Shown: positions 12,830 to 25,400 of the stretch, piece after piece
Layout: each line of letters begins with the position of its first letter
Numbering within the stretch: position 1 is the first letter of the stretch
From: Plectrocnemia conspersa
Lineage: Eukaryota; Arthropoda; Insecta; Trichoptera; Polycentropodidae
Reading direction: 5' to 3'
Assembly: GCA_009617715.1 (NCBI GenBank)
Contig: VTFK01000077.1
Span: 186,001-250,000, forward strand
DNA length: 64,000 nucleotides
The notes under the pieces: model-generated
Database searches by the model: none
What the model was told of the DNA's origin: nothing
The model's input: the letters and a program-made list of their open reading frames with translations, nothing else
Program-made: the position numbers and the translations under genes

Positions 12830-15640
12830 AATATATGCTACATCCATATTATATATTATAAATATTTTGTTTATTAAATCTCTAGAAGACAGAAAGCAAT
12901 ATTGAAATGAATCTTATTAGTAGTGTTAGCAATATATAAGTCATACAAGAGATAAAAATTAATATTGTGCATCTAAATTATATTTTATTATATCTATAAA
13001 AGGGTCCTAAGTAGTCTAAAAAAAAGAGTGCGAAAGAATTTATTCGCGGTGATAATAATCTCTTTATCAACCACGATTTAAGATAAGCAATAAACCAAAG
13101 TTTTAGTAAAATATGCAGAAGGGTATTTTATTGCTTTGTGTGTAGTATATGTTTTATTTGGCTCGAAGGGCACTTTTAATCAATCAAATGTACACGTAAG
13201 TTTATTTCTTGTCCCGTAAAACGAAACGATAAGTTTCATTTGATACAGTTCCGAGGTGCTAGGCAGTCCATAGATTATGCGAGGAGCGCTCCCTTTTGAG
13301 ACTGTTTTGATAAATCGTCTGCGGTTCTTTGAAAATATGGGTTAAACGATCCTCGGAACGTTGCTTGTGAGAATTCAGCCCATTTCCGAATGGTTCAAAA
13401 AAAAAAATATGCTTCCACCTTTTTCATACACCACCATCGAGCGGGTGGGGATGGTTAATGCGTATAGTGATACATTACGCGGGCATACGAATGTTGCACT
13501 TAAATTTCGATTATTGGTTTTCCATATAAATTCTCATATCGTAAAAATTAAATAATTATCGGAGAGAATAATCAACGCCGGCGCGTATTGATATTAAAAT
13601 GTAAATTTTCGCTATTAAAATCTACCGGTCCATTAATAAATTTGCTCAAAGCCCGAACTGAGGGAACGGAAAATTGTGATTTAAGGAATGAACTGATCCT
13701 CATGTAAATTAATGCGCAATTATGAAATATACAAGATATTTCAATTAGCAGACTACGCCGAATCCGCAGTCTTGTATGATTACGTACAAAGTATAAAATA
13801 ACACACGCATACATAATACGCGTATTATATTATATGTTTTATTATGATATATATTTTCATTAGGATTACTTATATATTACACCGAATTAATGTCTTCATT
13901 TTTTAATAAAATATGCGAATATGTTATAAAAATAATACAACGTTTTTATATTCAACTGAAAATACACGACGCTAATATTCTTAATATTATTATTAAAAAT
14001 TACATTTTTTTTGCAATTTCAACCACGCTTTGGATATTTTAATGTATATTTATAATATATATTTTAATCTATCATAAAAATGTTTTTTTTTTAACAAATT
14101 ATGACATAATAAGCGTGTTATTTAACGTAAAATCAAATAATATATATTTTTGTAGTATGATATTTTATTTTACTGTGTGACAAAATAAAATATGATATTA
14201 TAAATTGTAGTTAATACAAAAAAAGTCATTAGAGATATTGTGCAAATACTTATTTTAAATAAATATAGAAAATAAAATTATCGGTTTCTTTTCTTATACG
14301 TACATTTATAGCATCCACATGCCCTCTCTTTTTTATCTCTACCCTTAAAAGATCGTGACAAGAACATTTTCTAACGTGGGTCCATCAGAGCCTGAATCAG
14401 TATGCCGCACAGCGATGTATATTATACCGGGTGGGACATGATCGAGCATATTCGATATAAATTAGTCACATTTAACACCACCCACCCTCTAGACGCCGCC
14501 GTTTGAGGGGTGGTTCCAACCATTATCTGCCCCCGTTTGTTATCATCGGCTTGTACCCATATGACGCGAGGCACATTAGATCGTTCGCGGAATAATTTAA
14601 TTTGTCTACTTCATTTAATATTGATAAAGTTTTTTTATAATTTTTATATCAAGTAATTAGTCATTGCATTTAGAATCGTCTTATTTTTTTATCCTTGTAA
14701 TACAAATAAAATTTATTTTTTACCTTAAAACTTTATTTTCACTAAGGTTCATTTGATGTAACAGAGTTTACCATGCTTTAATCATAACTACGTTATGCTT
14801 GTTTGTGTGTTTAAATTAACCCACCAAGTGCGAGGTTTATTCGGAAATTAATTTATTACGTGCAAAATAAGAAACTATTATAAAAAAAAGTATTGTATAA
14901 TTGCCTTTGTTATTGTGTTGCCAATGATTTAATGAGCAGTCAGAATGCAATTGTGAATTTTAATCAATGTGGCGTTTTAGATAAAAATATGATCAAAAAC
15001 CACCCCTTGTCACTGATACTGAAAATTAAAAAGCGTTTATAACAATCGATGAACTTTCCGAACAATGTCAAAAATTATCCACTACTGTTATAATAAATGC
15101 ACAAGAACAGTGGTACGCAAACTAATTTTATTTCCGAGCCCCACCCCCATTTTTTTTTTTAAATTTGTCGCGACCCATGGATAGACATTTTTTAATCCTC
15201 AACGTAGTTGAAGCGAAATTTTTTGTGTCGTTTGCGTTTATGCTTCTGGCTAGATAAAAGTCTGAATAAAACACATGGTTTTATTAGTGTGAGTATTAAT
15301 ATATTTTTAACGTATGATACTTTTCAAAAACTTTAAATATAGGAGTTTAATGTAAGCTATGCGCTTGCAAAGAACTTTTAATTTTATCGCAAACCGTAAT
15401 TCATCTTTTGGAAATGTCACACGTCATTCTCATCACTTAGAGACTGAGAGAGTACGCAATCTGCGTTGCGTTGCTTGGGGTTATCGACAGTTCGCACCTG
15501 CTGCCATGGATTGACTCATATAAAAGAGCAAGTGCGAGACTTTTATAATGTTTGAAGTAAAACAATATAACTACATTATTTTCTTAAAAATACATATAAT
15601 TTTCATATTTTTTTCAATATTTCATTGAAAAAGGCGCATA
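12830..15640. other. AT-rich stretch with GC-richer islands
   Basis: No gene recognised. Less AT-rich islands lie at about 13230-13560 and 14300-14600. The first holds a 64-codon + frame with no known motif. The remainder is low-complexity AT sequence. Confidence 0.45.
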
Positions 15641-15646
15641 GCTTAA

Positions 15647-15922
15647 CGCTTTGAGTAGTGAGTTAATTCATACACATTTCTTTTTTTGTTAGTATTCTCG
15701 TACAATTGTGAATGAGTTATTATCACGTACTTCTTTATAATTATTATCTTTGCTATTTATTTTTGTGGATTTTTTATATCAATTTAGTAGCTCTCAATAT
15801 TTTTTATAAAATTAATATAAAATAATTTTTGTTATATTTATTTATTGGTATTATTTTCTATAACAATAATTTACATTAAATCAAATTAAAAATGTATATA
15901 TACGGCGATACCGCTCAAAGGG
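15647..15922. mobile_element. piggyBac-type MITE
   Basis: The element is flanked by TTAA on both sides (15643-15646 and 15923-15926), the piggyBac target. The ends are imperfect inverted repeats: CGCTTTGAGTAG on the left and CCGCTCAAAGGG on the right. The 276-bp interior is AT-rich and has no coding capacity, so it is a non-autonomous copy. Confidence 0.75.
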
Positions 15923-15929
15923 TTAATGC

Positions 15930-16766
15930 TTTCAATATGGTAATCACAATCAATACCCACAAGTAGCCATTCTGGTTTCTTGGTGTTTTTTAACTCTCGA
16001 GAAATGAAATTTCTCATTGTAACTTTCTGATTTTTTTGAGAATTCTCGAAAAATTTTTCTAAATAAAAAAATATGTTTTATATTGTATGTGATTACAACT
16101 ATACAATGTAGTATTGTATAGATCTTTTTATATGATAATTAGTGTTTTAAGATTTTTTTAGTGGAAAAAAAAACATTGGAAAGCCCCCATACATTTTTGA
16201 AATCTGCCAATTCTTTCGCGGAGCAGTGTCTTCTTATCGGATTAGTTTTTTTCTAAAAAAAATCAGACTTATGCATATTTCAAACATCTGGCACGAACTC
16301 ATGGTTATAAAACATTAAAAACTATTCGTACAAATTGAATTTAAGCAAAAGGCTATACGAAAATTCTTGAGAAATTTGCAGATTTCAATAAAAATTCTCA
16401 ATTTGGCATTTTTTTTTGGGAAATTCTAGAGTAAATAAAGAGACACTAGGACTAGACTCAAAGTATGTAAATTAGTGACATCTATGTTATTAATTATAAA
16501 CAATATTACATTTTATCTTAAATTATAAACAAAAAATAATAATGCAGCGGTATATCAAAAAAAATTTGAATACCTAAGTTATTGTAAATACAAAAATAAA
16601 TAGCTCACAACTGTACACTACATTTATTAACAAATACTTTAGAAATAGTTAGATATATATTCGAATAACGAATAGTTTCAAAACGGGCGAATATATTTGA
16701 TATTCGAATAATAAAATAATAATATTGTGTCTAGTTTTAATACACAAATATGTATATATTTGAAGC
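15930..16766. other. AT-rich stretch without a gene
   Basis: Nothing coding is seen. Several short TTCGAATA-type palindromic words occur near 16655-16710. Confidence 0.4.
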
Positions 16767-16775
16767 ACTTGTACA

Positions 16776-17039
16776 CAGTGGCGTAGCTAGGGTATGTGCC
16801 GCCCAGGGCGATCCTTAAAATTGCCGCTCCCATACATTTTTTGCAGGGTCATACAATCAGCATTTCTTAAAATAATAAATTGGTTATTATTAAGCTCTTG
16901 TTATTCGTGGATATATATATGTTTTAGTGCATTCAGGGTTAAGAACCACACTAGACGATCCCATCGCGAATATGCCGCCCCCAAGCAAGTGCCGCCCGGG
17001 GCGGCTTGCCCTCTCCCCCCCCCCATAGCTACGTCACTG
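16776..17039. mobile_element. hAT-type MITE
   Basis: A 264-bp element with terminal inverted repeats CAGTGGCGTAGCTAGGG and CATAGCTACGTCACTG. It is flanked by a perfect 8-bp duplication, CTTGTACA (16768-16775 and 17040-17047), as expected for hAT transposons. The interior contains a second inner inverted pair, GCCGCCC-rich, near 16798 and 16974-17005. The 111-codon frame that crosses it is not a gene. Confidence 0.9.
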
Positions 17040-17047
17040 CTTGTACA

Positions 17048-19503
17048 TCTGCTTTTTAATTATTTGCAGAGATTTTTTACATGTTGCTTTATATATTTTT
17101 ATAAGTATAGCTCTTTTTGTTTTTATTGAATAAAGCTCAACCTATTAAATGTTTTAACTAATATACATTACTCGATTTATTATCTACTTTTATTTTTATA
17201 TACATATGTATGTAAATATATACATCAAAACATAACTCATTGTAAAAAATATTTTTTTTTAATTTATTTGAAGCCTTTTGCTATCGTATAATTGCATACA
17301 ATTATAGAAATGAAGCATACAACTCAACACAAAACTGACACCTTTATGTGTATAGAATTAAACACAGTTTCCTCGTGCTTTTGAGAAATTGAATACAAAA
17401 TAGAACACAACAAAGAGCAATCATGAAAATGAGAAAACTACTGTATAATAGAAACTTAAGTTTCAAACTATGTGTGTTCTTTCATTAAATGAAACAGCAC
17501 AACATAAAGAACATTTTCGCTTAAAGTTTTGATATGAATGAACCGCTTTTTTATTACTAAAATAGAATCACGTCCAACCTAACCAATTGGTATCGCAATC
17601 TAGTTGATGAAGCGATTACGCCCCCATTTTAACCTTCGATTTTTACCGTTCGAAATTGATTACAGCCGATCCATTGCTCGTATTTGGACATTTAATATAT
17701 TGACAGTGATTCGGCATTTTTTTAGTCCCTGGTACCGATTGTGGTATCCGTTTTTGTAGAACTGCAACAGTGTCCCCTTACCCGGTGTCGAAAAGTACCG
17801 TTTCCATTAGCAACTTAGCGATGATATATTATAATGTATCACATTTTAATAATGTTGCAATGACGAAGTATTTTTTGTATTTTAATATTGTAATAACCCT
17901 TTTGTTGCACTCACAATGGCCAATGTTAAAATGTTTCGTGGAAAAATCAGGATTTCAATCGTTAAACATAAATAATATTTTTTTATTGTGCTATAATTTA
18001 TAATGTCGATATTTGTATTAAATAATAAATGTATATATTCTATATACATATATACATATTTTACCAGAATACGAGTTGAGCTTTTTTCTGACAAATTTTG
18101 ATGGAAACTCACTAATGGGTTTTTGTTTATTTGTATTGAGTATTTCTTACATTATATCATACAATACATCTTGGCAATATGATTTAGTTATCAATGTAAA
18201 ATAATCGCTTTATGCGCTTTAACAATAATTGTATTTTCTACAATGTAATCCATATTATTTATAAGAAGAAAGATAATGAAAATGATAACGAAACATTATT
18301 TTTCGTAAATTATAATAACATTGCTATATTAATTAAATTGATGGCACGCATGTTATGTTTCATAGTTTATTGCCCTATTTATTGACTTACCTTCATTATA
18401 GATAGCAATTTTGCTGCTATTAATATTGACAGAAGCTATTTTGTTTTAACCGAGATAGCTAAGAAATTAATCTTCATAATCTCATCGCTTATTTTGATGA
18501 TTCTCATATAAAATAGATATTTCAATGGTAGTAAAATTAATTATATTTTAAAATGACATATTCATTCTTTTAACATAGATCTTAACGATACTGTTTTAAA
18601 AGTCAAATATGGCCAAAGTTGGTAAATTATTATTTGAACCCTCTCCACGTCGACGGCTTGGCTTCCACACGATTAAGATGACAAGACCACTTAAGAAAAA
18701 AATTAAGGAGAATCACCCCTAGTTGTAAGGAGGAAAAGCGTTGTGGCGCTTCTCCCGCGCGACCGATGATAAATCATCATTAATTACGTTGTCAATTAAT
18801 AAATTAATTTGAAGCGAGCACAGCTTTTAGCAGCGCACGAGGAGCTTTCAGGTAATTAATGAATCCCAAAGGTTTCGCGGGGGTGACGCCGCTTCTGTCC
18901 CTCGGCGACAAACTACCCTCATATGCATACAACTTTTGCCATTATATTAAAAAGAAGAAAATGTAACATCAGATGCATGTATACGTAATATAGAGCTGTT
19001 TTGACACAATGTGCACGGGGTAGCAACTCCAAAGGGGTGGCATGTAAAACAAAGACCAACTTAATTAAAAATTATTACACTTTTTAGATTTTATGTTTAC
19101 TAATGTAGCTTTATTTTATTTTAAATATAATTTTAAACACAAATTGTACAATATTTTTTTTTTTATATTTCGCTGTCTGCAACATTTCAGATAGTATATT
19201 CTCAATTTATTAAAATGTCGTATTAAAATTAAAAAAAAATGTGATTTACCTTTTAAAAAGTATTAATGAAGTTTAAAGACTGTTAAAGCAAAAAATACAT
19301 CAATAATTATTAATATTTTTAATGCTTTTTTTTATTAATTTATATATTTTTCCTTAATTTGCAGTTTTTTTGTTGCTAATTGTGTTCCTAGTGTGACTTT
19401 AGTTAATCTCTTTAATTTGAAAAAGCCACAAATCCCTAATATGAACTGATTTATTGCAATTTTAAATATGATATTGTAAGATATTAAAGTCCTTGAAGTA
19501 CAC
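17048..19503. other. Non-coding stretch with two islands
   Basis: No gene recognised. Less AT-rich islands lie at about 17560-17800 and 18620-18960; the second is described separately. The rest is AT-rich. Confidence 0.45.
18620..18960. promoter_or_regulatory. Candidate homeodomain-rich regulatory island
   Basis: The island stands out from its AT-rich surroundings. It combines GC-rich stretches with clustered TAAT/ATTA homeodomain core words, for example CATTAATTACG, CAATTAATAAATTAATTTG and GGTAATTAATGAAT within about 18775-18870. There is no open frame of note. A regulatory role is inference; no conservation data were available. Confidence 0.3.
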
Positions 19504-19545
19504 TTAACCCTTTGAACGCGGAAATCGACTAAAGTCGCCCAATTG
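19504..19545. repeat. Possible piggyBac-type left end, partner missing
   Basis: TTAACCCTTTGAACGCGG at 19504-19521 resembles the TTAA plus CCCTTTGAGCGG end of the 15647-15922 element. It is followed by the short palindrome CGACTAAAGTCG. I found no matching right end downstream, where a retrotransposon copy begins. Confidence 0.35.
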
Positions 19546-19829
19546 ATTTATTTATTTCTTTACGCAAAAATCAGTAAAAAAAATGCTTTTCAAGAAAAAA
19601 CTTTTTTTTTGTGAAAAAACATAAAATATCATTTTAAATAAATAAAAATTACAAAATCAGAACATTTAAACACAGTATCAAGATAAAATCAAAATTTTTC
19701 AAAAAAAAAAACAATTAATTATTATTTTTGAGTCCTTTCAATTAATAAACTGATCAATTTTTCACAAAAAAAAAAATATACCAAAACTCTTTATTTATTT
19801 ATACAATATTATTAGTCAATATCTTAACA

Positions 19830-21165
19830 CATTGCTGTTACTAACCTTATGTCGTTCACCAAAACAGTGACAACTTCTCTCGATATGGGAATTTAAGTAG
19901 ACGTCGTGTATACAAATTTTGAGAAAGCCTTTGACAAAGTTTGTCATAGGTTATTATTAAATAAATTGTCGAAGCTCGGTTGCTCAGATAATTTAACTCG
20001 GTTATTCTCGAGCTATTTAAGCAATCGTAGACAGTTTGTAACCTATGGTGGACGATTGTCAAAATAATATTTTACCCCTTCGGGGGTTCCTCAAGGATCC
20101 AATCTGGGACCTCTGCTTCTTGTGTTATTTATTAATGACATAAATACAGCAATTAAAATTTCAAGTTTTCTTCTGTACGCAGATGATTTAAAATTATATA
20201 AATGCATCCGATTTGTTGTGGACTCCTTCTCTCTACAAAGTGATTTAGACTCTCTGTGGAGATGGGCTTCTATTAACCGTCTGCCCTTTAGTGTCGGAAA
20301 GTGCCATACTGTGTCATTTTCTCGATCCCGTTTGCCATCAGCTTATTTCTACCATCTCGGTGGTAACATTTTGACTAGAGAAACTTCCACTAAAGATCTC
20401 GGAATCACTTTCGAGAGCAAATGGAGGTTCTCTCTACACATACACGACGTCTGTGATAAATCTTCCAAGATGCTCGGCTTTATTATGAGGAATGCCTTTC
20501 ACTTTGACGATCCGTCAGTTATTCGCATCTATGACATCTTAGTTCGTAGCGTTCTTGAATCGGGATCTATAATTTGGAATCCCCGAATAGCCAAATATTC
20601 CCTTTTAGTGGAAAAAAATCAAAAAATGTATTTGAGATACCTTTACAAAAGGACATTTGGTTATTATCCGTACTTAAATCCCAGCGCCTTTCTTTTAGGA
20701 GCGTTGGGATATGATTCGCTGAGTTCTCGCAGAAAGCTGTATGTCGCTAAGCATTTTCTTAAATTACTAAAAGGTGCTGTCGACAATCCAGCTATTCTCG
20801 AGGAATTCCAGTTTTGGGTTCCGGAACATTTTCGAGAATCACGATCGAGACCTCTTTTGATGACCGTTAGGGCTAAGACATCCGCACTTGCCGACTCGCC
20901 TATAGCTGTGGCCATCCGGCTCCTTAATACGCTGGCATTACATATTGACTTATTTAATGTTAGCTACGAGGATCTGATCCAGTTTATATCATTTAATTTT
21001 AATATTTTATAATTTTTTGTTATGTCTAAGTATTGTTATATTTATGTATATATACGTTTTTTTATATTTTATAAATTTAAAATTTGTTTTCGACCATCGT
21101 GGCGCATTGGGGTAACCTGTTAGGCCACGATGATCTTAATTTAATCTAAAAAATAAAATAAAATA
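19830..21165 (+). mobile_element. CR1/Jockey-type non-LTR retrotransposon, 5'-truncated
   Basis: One reading frame encodes the C-terminal half of a reverse transcriptase: VTNLMSFTKTVTTSLD, then VYTNFEKAFDKV, GVPQGSNLGPLL, LLYADDLKLYK (catalytic YADD) and a thumb/C-terminal region to a stop at about 21010-21012. Two in-frame TAA codons (19894-19896, 20065-20067) break it. The 3' UTR contains a hairpin (CATCGTGGC at 21095-21103 with GCCACGATG at 21124-21132) and ends in repeated AAAATA, a typical LINE tail. The endonuclease half is missing. The exact clade is not resolved. Confidence 0.9.
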
Positions 21166-21169
21166 AATA

Positions 21170-23682
21170 TGATGTTTGTATATTTTCTTAACCAAAAATG
21201 ATTTTATTTTATAAAAGAAAATAATATATAAAAACACAGTGAAAAATATTGATTTTTGGTTACATTTAAAAATGCTTGACTTAGTTCCTATTTTATTTTT
21301 AGTATTCATATTTTTCTAAACGACCCTATAGGTATTATATATACACGTCGTTATTATATACATCGTTAATACAACGTAAGATGGGTCAATTTCTGATGGA
21401 TTACCGTAAAGAATAGCCCCGTCTCGAGAGCTTGAAAAGCCCTCGAGAGCTTTAACATTAAAATCATAAGGCCTATAAAAGCAATCTGATCCATGACCGA
21501 CGGAATATTGGTTTTGCTATAAGCTATTTAGCTCTCGACATTATCTTTGGACCCCTTTTCGTCTTTGTTATTAAACGATTACTGTGACAGCCATCGCAAA
21601 ATCGCCATTCAACGCAATATCTTCGAATTTCAGCGCAATTATTGCCTATAAACATTGATTTATAACAATAAGCTGCGCTTTGTTCAAATCCGGTAATATT
21701 TATAATGTTAATATCATGGAGATTTGTAGATCAAATAAATATATATTTAGCTTTCATGCGGCGTCGTAGGTACCTCGCCGTGTATAATATAATAAAAGGG
21801 GTCCAATCCTTCATCAGTCTTAATTGTGGTTCAGGAGCCTCACGTTTCTTGGCACTAATAATTCTCTCATATCCCTCTAGACCGGCTCGCAAAGAGACCG
21901 CACTGAATCTTGAGAACTGCCTACGAGTGTCGCTAATAGCACAAACAAAATAATATTTATGTTTGTTTTGTGTGAACACACGCAGAATATTAGATAGGCG
22001 CCTGTGGGATATGATAATTAAATGTTTGGAATAACAATTCTTCGATTGATTGCTTAATTTTATTAATAAATATATATAATGTTGTTTAGGTCTATTATAC
22101 ACATGTGAATAATTATAAAACATTTTATTTAATCGGTTGACTTAAATACATTTTATATTAATTTACATTATTCAATTATAATAAAATCAGGTTTAAAAAA
22201 ATAGGGTTAGTGTCTAATCTATGGCGTTAATTTCACGTCATAACAATATAATTCAATTTAAATATTTTTAGCTCAAAAATAAATACCACAGCCTCACATT
22301 TTCAAAGTACTGCATTATATACATATATATTTACAGCAATGACAACGCTTCGCAGTTTCCACCCCATACCGTCGCAAATTATTATTTCGATACAAATGTG
22401 CCCGAAAGAGTTGGTACATACCCACGTACCCCAGCCGTTATATCCCTGTATCACCATCCCCTTGGCAACGTAACGGGGCTAATTGCGTTACGCATCTTTG
22501 TGAGCTGCAACAAAGTACTTCTTGTCTTCCTCGACCCGCGGTAATGGCCACCACCAATCTATATTGGATCCCTCATTATTTATAGCACCATTGGCCGTGC
22601 CCGCAATCTTACTTATTTACGAATTCAGGTAGGCCCTTTACCGACCCCTAACGAAATCCCAAAATTCAATAACACGCTTTATTATGCCGTTTTAACGATT
22701 TTATATTCGTGTTCCATTAGCCGCCGAGATAATGGTTATCTAGCGGCGCTTATCCTTTTATTCGCACAAATCTATAGCGGCGCTCGAGCGAGAGGGGGAT
22801 TAAACAGATACTGGCGGTGTTAGTATAAATATGTGTACAAGCATTATAATATATCATAAATGTGTATACAATTCGAGTTTCTTTGAGAGTTACAATCGAG
22901 CGTGGAAGCCAGTGGAAATTGAATGCATGTGGCTTCTGTAGCCAACCAGAAATTTTGCGAGCTAGATGCGTCTAATAAATAGATTCATATTACTTTATTA
23001 TTGCTAGTTATTTTTCCAGTTCAGTTCCAGCACTGGTTACTTAAATAATACATACTGTTTTAGTTTTTCTGAATAAACTAATTTAATTAATTTACACATA
23101 ATATCGATTTAAACCCTATGACGTCTAAGTGTAGGATAAAAATTCAGGTACAATTAAATAATCAGCAATAAAAAGCAGCGGCTAGTGTCATTGATTTTTT
23201 TCTATTTTTTGTCGTGTTTAAGAAATCGGAATTTTACATTTTTATTAATATACCTTCAATCGATCATACTTAGATTTGACATTCTAGTCTCTAGAGAAAT
23301 GGGAATTCTTATTTTTACTTCTTGATTTTTGAGAATATGAAAAAAAAACATGTATAATTTGTGGTTATAATATTGTATGTATATATATTTATATATGTAA
23401 TATCTTTTTTTAATTTTTGCCAAAAGTTAAGCATGTAAATTATATTATTCCTATTAATAAAAATATAAAAGAACTTAAAGAATTTTAAAACATTATTTAT
23501 TATACACATTAGTTAGAACATTTTCACACATTATTCTTATAATAGATTTTTAAAAAGCACAAAAAAGAGGTCCATGTTCTTTTTTGTTAGGATATTTTTG
23601 GTGAAAAAAATGTAGTCCGTAAAATTTAGCGCCCACAATTCACCGCCAGCAGTTTACAACCAGCAATTAATCGTTAGCAGCT
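21170..23682. other. Non-coding stretch with islands
   Basis: No gene recognised. A less AT-rich block at about 21760-21950 lies under a 130-codon minus frame without known motifs. A larger island at 22330-22850 is listed separately. From 22860 to 23680 the sequence is AT-rich. Confidence 0.45.
22330..22850. promoter_or_regulatory. Candidate regulatory island with GATA palindrome
   Basis: A GC-richer block without coding frames. It contains an imperfect inverted repeat at 22719-22750 whose inner arms are GATAA and TTATC, and the word AGCGGCGCT twice (22742-22750, 22776-22784). TTTATTATG and TAATTGCG words could bind homeodomain proteins. Regulatory function is inferred only from composition and motifs. 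Confidence 0.3.
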
Positions 23683-23684
23683 TA

Positions 23685-24559
23685 GAGTACGCTCGGGATA
23701 AGGATGCCGGTTTGTTATTGTGTGCGTGTACATATATTATATATGAGAGGGAGAAGCGATGTAGCGTGTACTTCGTTGTCTCGATTTCTCTTTTAAGGAC
23801 AGTCACTGATTCGTCAACGCTGTATTCGTCATTAAAGCGCAGTGTGGCACAGAAGTTCGATTTTTTCTAGTGATTTATTTTAAATAATTTTGTGTTGATA
23901 TTGGTTTAACCCAGATATGCCTACTGTCTCATGGGTAGGTCACTAAACTCGTGCCACTGTTTTTTATTTATAAATTAAATTTTAAGAGAACAAACTTTCT
24001 TGGGTATATCTAGGTTAATTGGTATCAAGGCTTCAAATATACACTGTAAGTTATTCGTTCTCTTACCCGTGGATTAAAATATTTCAACTATTTTTCCATT
24101 AATCCGTACGTTGTTGGTATTTTTACACTATGCTCTGTAAGGCTTAAAAAAGTTATTATTCTTATCGTTGCGCCAATGATAATTTTTTAATTTATTAAAT
24201 GGATTCTAATGATTTAATAGAGTCGTCGAGCCATTAAACAATCTGCGAATAATTTCTTTCCCCATTTTATATCTTTTTGCTTTTGAAGAATAGCTAAAGA
24301 CTTCATTATTTTTTTGACTAGTGAAAGATTTTGAATTTTGCAAATATTTTATTAATGACATCAATGTCTGGTTTCTTCGATTATATAATATATTTTTAAT
24401 TGTCCGTTGAAATTTTCAACTTAGCTCAGATCTATGTATGTTAAATAAACATATATTTTCTTTTAAAATAAAAAAATTAAATATTCTGAGCGAAATTGTT
24501 TTGAGCCACATAGTTCACGCACACAATAACAAACCGGAATCCTTATCCCGAGCGTACTC
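23685..24559. mobile_element. TA-target TIR element, copy 1
   Basis: Ends are inverted repeats starting GAGTACGCTCGGGATAAGGA on the left and mirrored by TCCTTATCCCGAGCGTACTC on the right. TA flanks both sides (23683-23684, 24560-24561). A near-identical 877-bp copy at 45741-46617 defines the limits. TA duplication suggests the Tc1/mariner group, but no transposase is recognised and the superfamily is not certain. It carries only short broken frames. Confidence 0.8.
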
Positions 24560-24639
24560 TACCGCTGCGTCAATTGCTCGCATAAACAATTTATGTCCTA
24601 AAAATTATTGCTAGGTAATACTTACAATTTATATAAATT

Positions 24640-25400
24640 TATTAGCCATTTTTCGACATTAAATGCCAGTCATTTGAGGAGAGCCCATCTTCATAGATAA
24701 TCCAAATCACTTTTTAAATAGAAGGAGTCCACAACAGATCGAATGATTTTAATCACTGTTAGATCATATCCATACAAAAAAAAACCTTGCATCTTTAACT
24801 GTCATTAAACAACAACGCGAAAAGCAGAGAGGCCAGGTTGGACGCTTGAGGGATGTAGGGATGAAATATTATTGTGACAATCGGTAGCCATAGGTTACAA
24901 ACGGTTTACTATAGCTTAGATAATTCGAGAACAACCAAGTTAACCGACATTTTTTTAATAATAACCTATGACAAACCTTGTCGAAGGCTTTCTCAAAATC
25001 CGTATTTACTACGACTACTTGTTTTTCCGCATCAAGTGATTTTTTCACTATTTTGGTGTAAGACAGAAGGTTAGTAACAGTGGAACAGGCGTGTCGAAAC
25101 CTAAGCGTTGATCTAACAACACTTGGGTAATTGAAGGCATATCTATGTATAATTATTTTGTAGTGTTAACAACACTGGTCTATAGTTCTTTATGCACGAT
25201 TTGCCACCCTTTTTATAAATAGTGGTGATTTCTTCGCATTTCCAAATATCAGGAAATTATGTATTGAGAATCAGATCTAAATATGCTTTAGACAAGCAGT
25301 GAGAATGACTTTGCAACCCTTCAAAATTAAATCGAGAAACAAATCAAGCCCATAAGAACACCCCTTGAACTTCACTACCAAGCCATATCACACTACACAA
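24640..25400 (-). pseudogene. Reversed, decayed relative of the 19830-21165 retrotransposon
   Basis: The minus strand reads KKGGKSCIKNYRPV near 25190-25215, then TVTNLLSYTKIVKKSLDAEK, NTDFEKAFDKVCHRLLLKK and FVTYGYRLSQ near 24880-24910. Further degraded blocks match the DSF..SDLD..RWA part of the + strand copy. The catalytic YADD part is lost. It shares an in-frame TAA (24869-24871) with that copy at the equivalent codon. Confidence 0.8.

Noticed and set aside
16794..17129. 111-codon + strand frame as a gene
   Set aside because: It overlaps the hAT-type MITE and its right flank; composition and lack of motifs fit chance.
20122..21012. 296-codon open frame as a host gene
   Set aside because: It is the YADD-containing half of a retrotransposon RT whose frame continues upstream through two stops.
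21731..22123. 130-codon minus-strand frame as a gene
   Set aside because: No recognised motif, no splice context, and the GC-richer core explains the lack of stops.
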